A stretch of DNA of 64,000 bases from Dirofilaria immitis (Eukaryota; Nematoda; Chromadorea; Rhabditida; Onchocercidae). Within the stretch, counting starts at the first letter, position 1. Each line of letters starts with the position of its first letter. The notes under the pieces were generated by a model. The model was not told the origin of the DNA, made no database searches, and worked only from the letters and a program-made list of their open reading frames with translations. This document shows, in pieces, positions 1 to 12,455 of the stretch. The DNA lies in NCBI GenBank assembly GCA_024305405.1, contig JAKNDB010000110.1:3906001-3970000 (forward strand), read 5' to 3'. Both the position numbers and the translations under genes were made by a program.

Positions 1-97
1 CTCTTTTTCAGCTTTTCATATTATATACGTTAAAATTTTTATCGTTTTCATATTCTCTGAATCTAACATAATCATTCATTTTAGAAGTTTGCGGGAA

Positions 98-1417
98 GAA
101 GTTAAGATAAAAGAAAGAGAAATGGAAACGTTTATAAAAAGATAATTTTATATTTAGAAAAGTTTCAAAATTTAGCAATATTAGAGCTGCTAACTTAAAT
201 TGAATATCTGTCCATCGTCGATTAATTTTGTAAACATCACCATCAATGCATACACCAAGTTCAGCAGCAACAGTGCGAAAAGAATCGATCCCTCGTTCTC
301 CATATGCACCAGTTACAGCAATAGCATGAACGTAAGTCCAACCTAATGCTGATACCTGATATCGGATAGAAATTCAATAAAATACGATTTTATTTATAAT
401 AAGAAGAAATTTCCGAATTATTAAAATCAATCAGATCTCTTTTCATTCATCATTGGAATGTTTTAACTTTTAGGCTAATAAAAATTCCCGATATTGACAA
501 AGTATATAATCTAAACTTACTATATGTGCCATTGCAGTAGCTTGCAAATTATCCGGTGGTACGACACGTGAAAAATAGGCAAATCTAAAATAAGAAATGA
601 GCATCATAACATTAGCATTTGAATTGCAAGTTTTTTTAAATAGAAACTTTGTTTGTTTTGAAATTTTATTTTCTATTTCAAATTATTATAAATAAGATGG
701 TATAAATAACAAAACGATGAAATGCTTGTTTAAGTTCTTCACAGACCTTGGCTTCTCACTAAGTTCAGCGCCTGTTGACGAGTAACTTATTTGAGGCACC
801 TGAAATGTGATATTGACAATTTCCTGCATTTTGATCTACTTATCGAATGATTGAAGGATAATATCGTGTGAGATAAAATGTAGAATATCAGTGCAAACGA
901 ATTAATTATAGTTCTAAGATAGCTATATCATCGATAAAAATAAAATAAGCACACCAATTAGCTAATTAGTCTATAATTTTGAGTGAATCATTCCATTTAG
1001 AAAAATCGAGAAGTGAAGCAAATGAAAAGAAGGAATTTGATATTATCAGAGGAAGAATTTATCAAAACGAAAATCTTAAATTAAATTTGATTTTTCAAAG
1101 TTTTTACTAAAATTATTTTGTTTATTGGAATATTTACTTTAAATAGTTGTAGCATAGATGCCACCATAACAGAAACTTGACTACTGGCAGCACCAATAAC
1201 AGCTGCAACTGGATGATGTTGATAGATTGGTTTGGAACCATCGGAGCAGTAAATTTCTTCGGTTTGCGACATTATCGTCTTAATGAATACTAACGTTTGT
1301 TCCAATGCATACGAATCAACTGAGCTTAAGCAAAGAAGCTCATAAATATCTTTCTTTAATTAAGATTTCAAAATCATCATAATTGTTATCATATGTTATA
1401 AAATAATTGATTATTTT
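98..1417 (-). pseudogene. Inverted partial copy of glutamate receptor exons 2-5
   Basis: This segment is the reverse complement of 3504-4822 (coordinate x pairs with 4920 minus x over most of its length). It carries minus-strand copies of receptor exons 2-5 at about 1138-1324, 747-799, 521-584 and 195-355, with their splice sites intact. By eye the two arms differ by only two substitutions (near 489 and 803) and one base in an A run near 1370. The copy has no exon 1 and no exon 6, and both ends fall inside introns 1 and 5, so it cannot encode a receptor by itself. Identity stops abruptly at about 98 and 1417. It is either a recent inverted duplication or a fold-back join in the assembly. Confidence 0.9.
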
Positions 1418-2921
1418 AATGGTTACATTTTTGATTGTCAGAGTAAGTACACTTTCGATTGGCTTTTTCCCGAAAAATATCCAATTATTATAGGATTAGA
1501 AATTCTTTATATTTTTAGCATTATTTTATGATGATAATATTCAATAGTAAGTAGTTAAACTTTCGTAGTATTTCTTTTACAACAGATCGAAGAGGTTTGC
1601 GTAATTCAAACATCACGAATTCTGCAAAATGAAGTTTTGGCATGTTATATAGATTTATTTTCAATTATGATAAATTTTGGAAAAAATGTTTTTAATTTCC
1701 TTTACTTCTCCATTAACTAAATTTTGTGGAAGGTCTGCTTATGCTATTTCTCAAAGGAGAAACTTGGAGTATATTGTGGTCCAAAATACGAATTGGTCCA
1801 TTTGATCCAGAACTTAAACTTCATGTAAAAGTAAGTTTGTGACATTTGCATTTATATCTATACGATTTCATTTTTCATTACTTTCGACATTCCATTGAAA
1901 TATTAATTTCGATTTTTTTAATACTTTGCAGTACTCATGACATTTTCCCTATTCCGATTTGCTTTTTAAACTTCTTCGAGCAGTTATTCAATGTCATTTT
2001 TAAGTAATCATTTTATTGAAATAAAGCATATTTTAAATGCATTAATTTTATATACATTTTGTGGAATGTAATGAGAATGGTATTTAACAATAATATGTTA
2101 TGTTCGAATTCATTCCTCCATTTATTTTAAAAATTCAAAAGTTTTCCATTAATTTTGTTGCTGAAATCAAAAATTGTTAGAAATGATAGGATGAAAAAAA
2201 TCGAGAATTTGATTATGAATTAAATACATTAAATGTTTCCCTAAATCTTAATCCAATTTTAAACAAAATTATTCAGAACTGTTTATTTAATGCTAATTTA
2301 TTAAGCAAGTTGATATAAAAGAGTGTTATCAAATATTTAAAAAAAAAAACAAGTGAAAGAAAAAGTGGAAAAATAAAAAGAAAAATATATCATAACAAAA
2401 TGTTAACTGTAGAAATTACATCATTATTACTTTTAACAATGTTTTTAATGAAATTAATTTTGCACAAATTTCATTTAGATTAAGCACTTCAATGTTATTA
2501 AATCTCCTATTATTTCTCAATGAAATAACTATTGTTTGGATTATTTTCGCCATTTTCAATCTATTTATTTTATACTATGATATCGATTGTTTCATGCTTG
2601 ATTTTATTTATTTATTGAACACGTCGACGAAATTCAATATTATTCATGAATTCTCGGATAATTTACATAATTTTCAGTGAAGATCTTGTAAAGAAGAATG
2701 GTATCAAAGTATCGGCGTCAGTGGTTGCTTTAGAAAAAGTACGAAACCAACTATCGCATTCCTTACCAGAATCTAACCATGCTAATCATCACCTATTGCT
2801 TACATTGCTACAATACCTTCCAGTAATAAATAACCTTTGCCTACTCCACCTGATAGCAAGAATAGTGGTAGTATTAACGGCAATACTAGAAAAAAGGATA
2901 ATAATATAGACGAAAATTCAT
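1418..2921. other. Spacer with unassigned coding-like stretches
   Basis: This lies between the inverted copy and the first receptor exon. Three stretches look partly coding on the plus strand. One is 1586 to about 1678 after an acceptor ending in CAG. The second is 1741-1830, an open frame ending in PFDPELKLHVK directly before a GTAAGT donor. The third is 2678-2822, between a TTTTCAG acceptor and a GTAATA donor; its residues LPESNHANHHLLLTLLQYL weakly resemble the LPxxN-xxx-LLxxL helix of RhoGAP domains. Their phases do not join simply, so I cannot build a gene. They may be the end of an upstream neighbour cut by the window or by the rearrangement, or 5' untranslated exons of the receptor. 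Confidence 0.3.
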
Positions 2922-5900
2922 ATGTTAACTCAATCATTCGCTTATTTACATTTCATTCTCATCACTCTATTGGTTGAAAATATACCGATCATCTTCGGTC
3001 GGCAAGTATTTCTAAAAGGTGATATAACACTTGGAGGTCTTTTCCCTATACATGAAGCAGGTCGCAATGGTTCTGATTGTGGAGATCTGAAAGCAGCACA
3101 AGGTGTACAACGTCTCCAAGCAATGTTGTATGCGCTAGATTTGATTAATAAAGATGATACAATTTTGCCGGGTATTGTTCTCGGAGCACAAATTCTTGAT
3201 ACGTGGTAAATTTCATTTTTATCTAATTCATCTGATAATTCTCTTTGAGATGATAGCTTTAGAATCAGAAGTATTGAGCATAATCTGCAGAAAAAAAAAA
3301 AACAAATGATATGGAAGGAATTTTGACAGTGAAAAGATATGACTATGATAACATCGTAATCATATCAAATTTCTTATTCATATTTTGGCAATTCAACTTT
3401 CTTTCACAATTTAAATATGTTAATTGTTCATATAGCAGAAACATACAAATTAATCTAAATGTATGTAGAAAAAACATTTTTATAAACTCTCTATTTCTTG
3501 ACCAAAATAATCAATTATTTTATAACATATGATAACAATTATGATGATTTGAAATCTTAATTAAAGAAAGATATTTACGAGCTTCTTTGCTTAAGCTCAG
3601 TTGATTCGTATGCATTGGAACAAACGTTAGTATTCATTAAGACGATAATGTCGCAAACCGAAGAAATTTACTGCTCCGATGGTTCCAAACCAATCTATCA
3701 ACATCATCCAGTTGCAGCTGTTATTGGTGCTGCCAGTAGTCAAGTTTCTGTTATGGTGGCATCTATGCTACAACTATTTAAAGTAAATATTCCAATAAAC
3801 AAAATAATTTTAGTAAAAACTTTGAAAAATCAAATTTAATTTAAGATTTTCGTTTTGATAAATTCTTCCTCTGATAATATCAAATTCCTTCTTTTCATTT
3901 GCTTCACTTCTCGATTTTTCTAAATGGAATGATTCACTCAAAATTATAGACTAATTAGCTAATTGGTGTGCTTATTTTATTTTTATCGATGATATAGCTA
4001 TCTTAGAACTATAATTAATTCGTTTGCACTGATATTCTACATTTTATCTCACACGATATTATCCTTCAATCATTCGATAAGTAGATCAAAATGCAGGAAA
4101 TTGTCAATATCACATTCCAGGTGCCTCAAATAAGTTACTCGTCAACAGGCGCTGAACTTAGTGAGAAGCCAAGGTCTGTGAAGAACTTAAACAAGCATTT
4201 CATCGTTTTGTTATTTATACCATCTTATTTATAATAATTTGAAATAGAAAATAAAATTTCAAAACAAACAAAGTTTCTATTTAAAAAAACTTGCAATTCA
4301 AATGCTAATGTTATGATGCTCATTTCTTATTTTAGATTTGCCTATTTTTCACGTGTCGTACCACCGGATAATTTGCAAGCTACTGCAATGGCACATATAG
4401 TAAGTTTAGATTATATACTTTGTCAATATCAGGAATTTTTATTAGCCTAAAAGTTAAAACATTCCAATGATGAATGAAAAGAGATCTGATTGATTTTAAT
4501 AATTCGGAAATTTCTTCTTATTATAAATAAAATCGTATTTTATTGAATTTCTATCCGATATCAGGTATCAGCATTAGGTTGGACTTACGTTCATGCTATT
4601 GCTGTAACTGGTGCATATGGAGAACGAGGGATCGATTCTTTTCGCACTGTTGCTGCTGAACTTGGTGTATGCATTGATGGTGATGTTTACAAAATTAATC
4701 GACGATGGACAGATATTCAATTTAAGTTAGCAGCTCTAATATTGCTAAATTTTGAAACTTTTCTAAATATAAAATTATCTTTTTATAAACGTTTCCATTT
4801 CTCTTTCTTTTATCTTAACTTCCTTAACATTTATTTGAAGTTTCGTTGGATCGATATTTCTATAAACATTCAATTTTCTATACTTTCTTGTTCATCACAA
4901 ACTTCTCATAACTCTTTTTCAGAGAGCTCTTTTTAAAAATGAAATATACGAAGAAAGCACGTGGTGTTGTAATGTTCGTTGACGAGGATCAGCTAAGACG
5001 GATGCTCTCAAATTTAGATGATATAAGACGAGAGGATTCAACTTTTGATAATTACTTCTGGTAACTTATAACAACATTCTCTTCCAAAAGCACAAAGTTG
5101 GGAATGGGATAGATGACTTTATAAGCATAATTGATACAGCATATTAATGAGGTAGAGTTAGTTATTGCATTTTAATATTTAATTATATTCGTTTAAAAAG
5201 TTGATTCAGCTTTTCTTGAAAAAAATTATAAATCGTTAAGACTTTTCAAACAGCGGCAATTTCAAATCGATTTGAAAGATAATCAGCTGAATGATAGCAA
5301 TTGACTTAAAAGATTCCTAATAAATTCAGCTATAAGGTAAAAATAAAGTTATATTTCTGTTACAATGATTAGTGCTGATAAGACAATAATAAAATTTTAA
5401 AAAGCAAACATGATGTGCTAATTATATTAAAATTAATCATTCTAATGTTGATTGATATAACGATATTTGACACAACAAAATAATACATTTATGATATCAT
5501 AAACATACCTAACAAAATTTTATGAGTGATAAATTTATAATAAATCTCTTCCTGTTAGTATTCAAAGAACTGAATAACTTCAGAGAAATTATTCCGTATA
5601 TTTGAGTAAAAGTATAAGTTATTAAGATAATAATCATTCAACAATGAGTAAATTTGGGATTCATACAAAAATAATAAAGAAACAAATGGGGAGGAGATGG
5701 ATAGTGTAGTGGTTGCGAGTGATTATCGCATACCATACTTATCAGTACTGGTACTCAGGTGGATTGCTAGTGATTCTTGGGGAATCAAACAATCTGTCAT
5801 AACCGGTTATGAAGCAATGACCAGTGGAGCAGTAACAATATCACCTGATCTTAAAAACGTGCCAGGTTTGAAATTATTCTATCTGCAAGCATATTCAATT

Positions 5901-8900
5901 AAAAATATTATATTCTTTAAATGAGAAATTTACAATACATTTATGGTTTTCTCGAAAATTTATCAATTAAATACTAAAAAGAATAGCATTGAAATTGAAC
6001 ATGAATGATAAAAGAATCCAAATAAAGTGTAGTTTTTATCAGAATGTATTATTCTCTTCTTGAAAGGAATAATAATCTGATTAACTTCAATACTTATTTT
6101 TTCTTATTTCTGATTTTGCAGAAACTTTTTGCCTTCTTTTATTTGAATTGACTTCTTAATTATTTGGAACTGATTAGTCATATAAATTGATTTTTCAATC
6201 AGTTCTTTCACAAATAAATGTCGGATAGATACAATCGATTTTCTACTGATTACTTACGATCACATTTTTTTCTAATGCATATTGATGATCTTTAAAATTC
6301 CTTTGCTTTAAAAGAATTAAAATAATAAAACATCAATTTTTTTCTTAGTCCTTTCAATACTCATACTTTAATGTCTTCTAGAATAAAATTAAATCTTGGA
6401 TTCAGATTTTGATAGATATTTCAAAAAGCTACGACCATCAAATACATTTCTCCGTGAGTATTGGGATTCAATTAATTGCACCGACGAATACGCTAATTTC
6501 GAAGAATGCTTCGAGAAGCATGGTATTACTTTCAAGCAAGAAGCTTATGTACCATTTGTTATCGATGCAGTAAATGTTGTTGCTAGAGCGCTTCATCAAT
6601 ATATACAGGTATTATATGATTCAAAATGATGCATAACTTGAATGTTCATTAGAAAGCAGAGAAAATAATACAACAAAGATTTTTTTTTTTTTAGTTTACT
6701 AAATTCTTTGGGAAATTTTTCCAAATATTTGAAAATAATTCCAATTCTATTAAGCCTGAAATCTCGAAAAAAAAATCGTATCTAATAAGAAGTCTATCCG
6801 TATTTCGATCAATTGAAAAAGATTTAATATCAGATAAATATTATAGACAACATGTTCATCAGCGAACTTTAGCGATTGTAATGTTTCTAAAACCGATTTC
6901 GATGGTGCACGATTGCAAAGTTACTATAGAAACGTTTCAATTGCTCGTAAGTTTTTATATTATTGAAGACAGGAGAGAAAAGCAATTATCATAAATGATT
7001 TATCATGACAGTAAATTTTGAAATATCTTTAATTTTTCAAAAATAAACTAAAATTTGAATTTATATCTCGTTTTCAAGCCATTGAATGATCTTGAGTTCT
7101 TGTGGAATACAAAAATTGATTTATGTTGTATAATAAACAAATTATATGATTCCTTTTTTTTGTTATTTAGAAATAAAATTTTTATGATTATGATTAGTAC
7201 AGCTGGTGTTTCACCACATATTGACGCAAACGGTGATGGAATTGGCAATTATAACATTTATCAATTAAATGATACAGGCTACTATCAACATGTTGGTAAA
7301 TGGACTGCTGGGAAGAAACTCGACCTAAATGTCCATCGTGTCAGGTTGCAATATTTAAAAATAATTTTGATTATAACTAAAAAAATCTTTCTTCAAAACA
7401 ATAAGGTATCTCAAGATATGATAAATTTATAATATTCGAGGTTTTGGAGCCTTACTGATCTGGAAATTATTCTTTAGAAGAGGTTTAAAAAGATGGGATG
7501 GTTCTTTGCCACTATCAGTATGCAGCACAGATTGCGGTCGAGGATATTATCGGGCTTATCAAGACCAGAATTGTTGCTGGACTTGCATACCATGCGATGT
7601 ATCTACATCTATTATCATTAACGAAACGAGGTAAACAAGAATGCTTTAAAAAGAATTGAGTACCGTTTCTAGAATGCTTCTATCTAAAAATATTGAGCGA
7701 GATAAGGAGTGACATTCAAAATAGAAGAAATTTCTCGAATTTCGAGACTTTTTGTTCTAAACTGATCGTTGAATTTTCTGAAGTTAACTGTGAAATCAGT
7801 TTATAGTTGTGTCCAGTGTCCATTAGGTTATAGACCTAATGAGGAGTTGCTTGCATGCAAACTAATACCACCAACAATACTGGAATACAACAATCCATGG
7901 GTAGTTCTACCAGCTTTATGTTCCATACTTGGCATAACTGCAACACTTTTCGTTGTTGGGGTAATTTTTCCTTTTTTTTTTTTTAAATTCAAATTCAAAA
8001 CATAAAGAATTTTTAAACCCGATTCATGCCGAAAGCTCACTAAAATATTTTTGATCGGCCATAATATTTGGGCAAATGAATGATTTTAAATTCAATATCT
8101 TATTGAAAAGTTTTTGATAGATTTGATATTTCAAATTGTTTGATCTATTAGCCTGTAAAATAGCCATTTTTCCGTGATCATCAACGTCGATTCGGTTTTA
8201 TTAAATTAAACTTGCTATAAGATCGAATTTGGTCGAACTTAATTGGTCTTATTCAATAGGTATTTATTCGATATAGCAGTACACCTATTATAATGGCATC
8301 CGGCCGTGAATTATGCTATTTTATGTTAGGTGGAATTTTATTATGCTACTCAGTAACTTTCATTCTTGTATCTAAGCCAAATGCGGCAGTATGCGCAGCA
8401 TCACGGATTCTTATTGGCTTATCAATGTCTGCCATATATGCTGCCATTTTAACCAAAACAAATCTTCTGGCCAGAATATTTTTGATGCAAAGTGCAGGAC
8501 GTCTGGACTGTATTGCACCCAGTGCTCAGGTTAATTTTTTTCAAATTTTGGTTTTAATTCTCCAAATTCATAATAAGGCTTTGCCATGAATAAAAACGAA
8601 AATAAAAAGGAGAATGATACATAATTTTTGAAAATTTAAAAATCAATCGATTATGAAAAATTATTTATTATATTTTATGAAAATTTAAAAAGATTCTTGC
8701 AAGCTTGCTGTAATTTCCGTTTAGTTGAAGTATACGACTTGCTTAATTTTAAAGTCAAAAAAAAATGAGAACAAATTATTTTATTTCAGCTAGCAATATG
8801 TTTCGGCATTGTATCGATACAACTGATCGGTTCTTTAGTATGGCTGGTGATTGATCCACCAGGTACAACCGTTCTATTTCCGTCACGAAAAGAAACAGTT

Positions 8901-11900
8901 TTAGCTTGCAAAGCTAGAGCTTCTCATTTATTGATCTCATTACTATACAATATGTTTTTAATCATCGCTTGTACATTGTATGCCTTCAAAACAAGGAAAA
9001 TCCCAGAAAATTTCAATGAAACACGATTGATCGGTTTCACGATGTACAGTACGAGCATTTTGTGGCTTTCGTTCGGTTAGTTGCTGAACTTTTTATCACA
9101 CCTGCATATTTGCATCTGCAGAGTTCACATCGCAGTGCAAAATTGCTTTTGCGTGATTTTGAATATGCCATTTCAAGAATGAATGATTATATTATATTAC
9201 GTAATATTTATAAATGTAAATAATGCTTAATGCTTGAATTCTTTCTTTCTAGGACCAATTTATTTTGCGACACAAAATAATTTCAAGGTAACGGATTTTT
9301 GATTACTTATTTCGAATCAAACTATGATTAAGTGTAATGCTACATTTTGCATGATTTTAGTTGGTATGTTTTAATGTATCACCGCATGTTTATTCATCGT
9401 TGTCATTGGAGTTAGATAGATCTGTTTGTTTCAGAGGAACTAATTTTTTGACTGATTTTTTGAAACTCGATAACAATACATCGTAATTATTCGGATACAT
9501 ATTTTTTCTTCCATAAATATAATGCATTGCTGAGAATTTACATATCGCCATTTTGGGATTGCTACAGTCGAATGAAACTTTTTAACGAGAATATTTCGGA
9601 TTATTTATTATTCATTTTATAAAATTGCTGGTGCGAGGTTGTTTGAGCTGAAACAATGTTCCATTCGACAAGCTCAGGCAGTAGAAATCCACCGGGTCGT
9701 GAGGTCAAATTCTCCTGCAAAGGTGATTCGTCATGTCAAGCTGTCTTATGTGTTACACCAACTGACACTTTAGCTCTGGTTTTATCCCATGATGTAGTGG
9801 TTGAAATAACGCTGCATAAGCATATTCGTATTTGTCGTATTGGTGGAGTTGCGGCGACTATTTGCAGTGGTGGACGAGTCGCTGCTGTGCATCATCCATC
9901 CATTGAAATTGTCCAACAGGAAACCCAAGTAAGCCAAAAGAATTTTTAGGAGTTGAAATTTTCATGAAATAACTTATCGAAAAACACAAAATGAAAAAAC
10001 CGAAGCAATACCGTCATTCAACTTCAGGTGCTATTCGATATGGCACAAGGTCCACGAATTCGTGCTACTAGTGATGCCGTCCATGTGCTTGGCGTTGAGG
10101 GAACGGATCCATCAACGTTAGTGCATTCTATAACGAAGCAAGAAGTGCTAAGACATAAAAATTTGTCTACGACAACGGGCAAATTTCATTTGCGCCGCGA
10201 TATCGATAATACAGTGGCACTATTTCTGAATGGTATTGCTGGTGGTGATATATTTGGCTTTTTGAAAATAAGCGTGAACGATGTATGGTAGCAGCCCAAC
10301 AGGCAATTGTAGATCAAAAGGGTAATCAGTTAAATGCGATCATCCAAGGAGTTAAAGTAAAACATGATATGGGCACCGGTGATACGCGAATCTATTGTGG
10401 ACGAAATTTCATCTCGCTATGTGTAGCCACTCATGCTTTAACATTGCATTCCCCATGGGTTGATATTAACGTTGATCGCTGTTTACGCACGCGTTTACGT
10501 CGAGGTGAACAAATCATTGAGACGGATGGAAATTTTTTGCAAGTCACTCAAAACAATATGCATGCCAATTTCACATTAAATCACGTTGAATCCGCTACTG
10601 GTTCTTCGCCATCAAATGAACTCAAAAATAACGATTTCTAAGCTCTTCTAAATTTCTTTGTTAATTTTAAACTTATTTCGACATCATTATAAGATTATTA
10701 ATCATTAAAGATCCACCACATTTGTCGTTTTTGCTTGCAATCAGCACAAAAAAGGTCTGAAATAATTGCATGCTTAGAGTAATATATAATTTATTTATTG
10801 CATGCCTCTTCAAATTTCATTATAATTATGCGCATTCAAATTGTGTCACAGATAAAAAAGAAAGTTCAAATGATAAATGGATTTCGTGGACCTAAAGTTA
10901 TTAGGTCTGTCCATCAAGGTTATCTTCAGCTAAAATGAAATCTAAATGTCACTTCACATTATCATTACTGTGTTGCTTGTAGTCTTACTTCCAAAAATTA
11001 AAGTTTATTAATCATGCAGAATTGATAAATGTTCCTTCGATGAATGATAGGTACATAAATAATACTATGCAAAAAAAAAGAAAAGCAGAAGTCATTGGAA
11101 GGTCTCTCAAGCAATACGCACTCTTATTTCATGAAAAAGAAATGAAATTGATATATTTTTAGCAGTTAAAAAAAAATTTGAAGTGAAATTTCAAACACTA
11201 AATAGAAGAAGGACAGAGATTCAGAAAAAGTTTCATAATGACTGAATAAATGGAATGAAGAAATTTTTGAATAATAAAGATTTCTTACGCTATTTTTTGT
11301 CCAACGGCGTAAAACAACAATATTGCAGTTAAATTATTCATTAAATTTGATAGTATCCCATCTGACCTTTACCTTACAGATACAGATGACAAGTTTATGC
11401 ATGTGCATTTCAATGAGTGGTACAGTAGCCTTGTGTTGCTTTTTTGCGCCAAAAGTATACATTGCCGTATGTCAACCATATAAAAATGTTCGTATGCGAC
11501 AAAGTGCTGTTGGTCGTTTGGTTAATCAACAAATGAGGTTCATGAGGTACTGTTAAATTCATTTAAACTAATTCTCTTTTTCTCGACAAAATTTACAGCT
11601 TAATTTTCAAACATATTCTACGTTTCACCACGCTTACTACTTTAATGATATATATATGTTTTTCCTAATTTCAGTCAAATAACCACTACAGCAACACCAA
11701 ATGATAATAATCTTTCTACACCTGTCGTTAATTGCTCATCCTATCCGCATTTTGCATCCTATAACATTGTTGAGGGTAAATTTCAATTTTCCCTTTTATA
11801 CATTTCAATCCATTTATTGCAATGATTATTTAAGCAAAAGATAAACTTCAAGAATTTCCATCAATTTACTCGTTATTTGCTTCCTCCTCATAATTTTTTT

Positions 11901-12455
11901 ATATCTCAGAGTTTGCCATAAATTTATCATCTTTTCAAGAAAATATTAATGTTTGGATATTCTCTTCGATCCATCGTTATAAGAAATTTGAAACTTTTTT
12001 GAATAGGTTTTTCCTTTTTAGTATATGTAATTACTGCTGCATGCCAAAATATGCAATCATTTGATTAAGATTTCAATTTTAAAAATGAGAAAGAAATTTT
12101 CATAAAATTTCAAATGAAAGATTAACAGTAAATATGCAGAACTTCAGCGGAAAAGAACTTTGTAACTCCGAATGAGATTACTGGGCAATACGGAACCGTT
12201 TCGCCGGTAGTCAATAAATCTCGTATCAAACGCGATTCAAAAAACAAAAACAATGATATCATCCATAAAAGCAACAGCTCCAGCAACAGCCACGAAAATT
12301 CACCGCTATTAAAGTCGAAGCCATTTCTGCATCAATCCTCTAATAACATATTGCATTCTGATCATAATCTCGCCAAAGATACTATTATGCACCAAAATAA
12401 TGCTGAATTATTTTTTGAACAACTTTTTGTCAATTATGATGTTACCTTTCTTTGA
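2922..12455 (+). CDS. Metabotropic glutamate receptor (class C GPCR), 18 exons
   Basis: G-protein-coupled receptor for glutamate in the plasma membrane of neurons. Coding exons: 2922-3205, 3596-3782, 4121-4173, 4336-4399, 4565-4725, 4923-5060, 5759-5865, 6406-6608, 6847-6946, 7203-7344, 7478-7630, 7807-7960, 8260-8529, 8790-9075, 9253-9287, 11380-11537, 11675-11775, 12148-12455. They sum to 2904 bases (967 residues and TGA) with no frame break. Order: signal peptide (about 1-26); Venus-flytrap domain from GDITLGGLFPIHEAG; Cys-rich domain with CSTDCGRG and CCWTCIPC; seven-helix domain from about residue 560 with ASGRELCY, LTKTNLLARIF, TLYAFKTRK and FAPKVY; then a 130-residue Asn/Ser-rich tail. 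Residues that hold the amino-acid end of glutamate in this family are kept (SSQVS, YSST, RVVPPD, GAYG, IASDSWG). Exon 5 uses a weak GTTAGC donor. Exon 16 has a second in-phase donor after 11546, adding Arg-Phe-Met. The family is certain; which mgl paralogue it is remains open. Confidence 0.97.
3504..4822 (+). repeat. Right arm of a 1.32 kb inverted repeat
   Basis: This arm pairs with 98-1417 in inverted orientation, with a 2.09 kb spacer (1418-3503). It runs from the middle of receptor intron 1 to the middle of intron 5 and contains exons 2-5, which are used by the complete gene on the plus strand. Identity between the arms is close to 99.8 percent by visual comparison. Confidence 0.9.
9656..10641 (+). 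CDS. Unrecognised gene nested in receptor intron 15
   Basis: Two exons: 9656-9928 (91 codons, donor CAA then GTAAGC) and 10028-10641 (acceptor CTTCAG, stop TAA). The second exon is open in one frame from 10028 to about 10290 and in another from 10249 to the stop, so it needs one extra base. Adding a T to the five-T run at 10259-10263 gives GDIFGFFENKRERCMVA and an intact 295-residue product. The protein has no signal peptide and no membrane helix, is rich in short beta-like stretches (for example HKHIRICRIGG) and has many His and Cys residues. Coding GC is clearly higher than in the flanking intron. I do not recognise the family and assign no function. It sits on the same strand as its host gene, between receptor exons 15 and 16. 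The true start could lie further upstream. Confidence 0.75.

Noticed and set aside
1081..1305. An independent minus-strand gene at the left end
   Set aside because: It is the inverted copy of receptor exon 2 plus flanking intron, lacking exon 1 and everything after exon 5.
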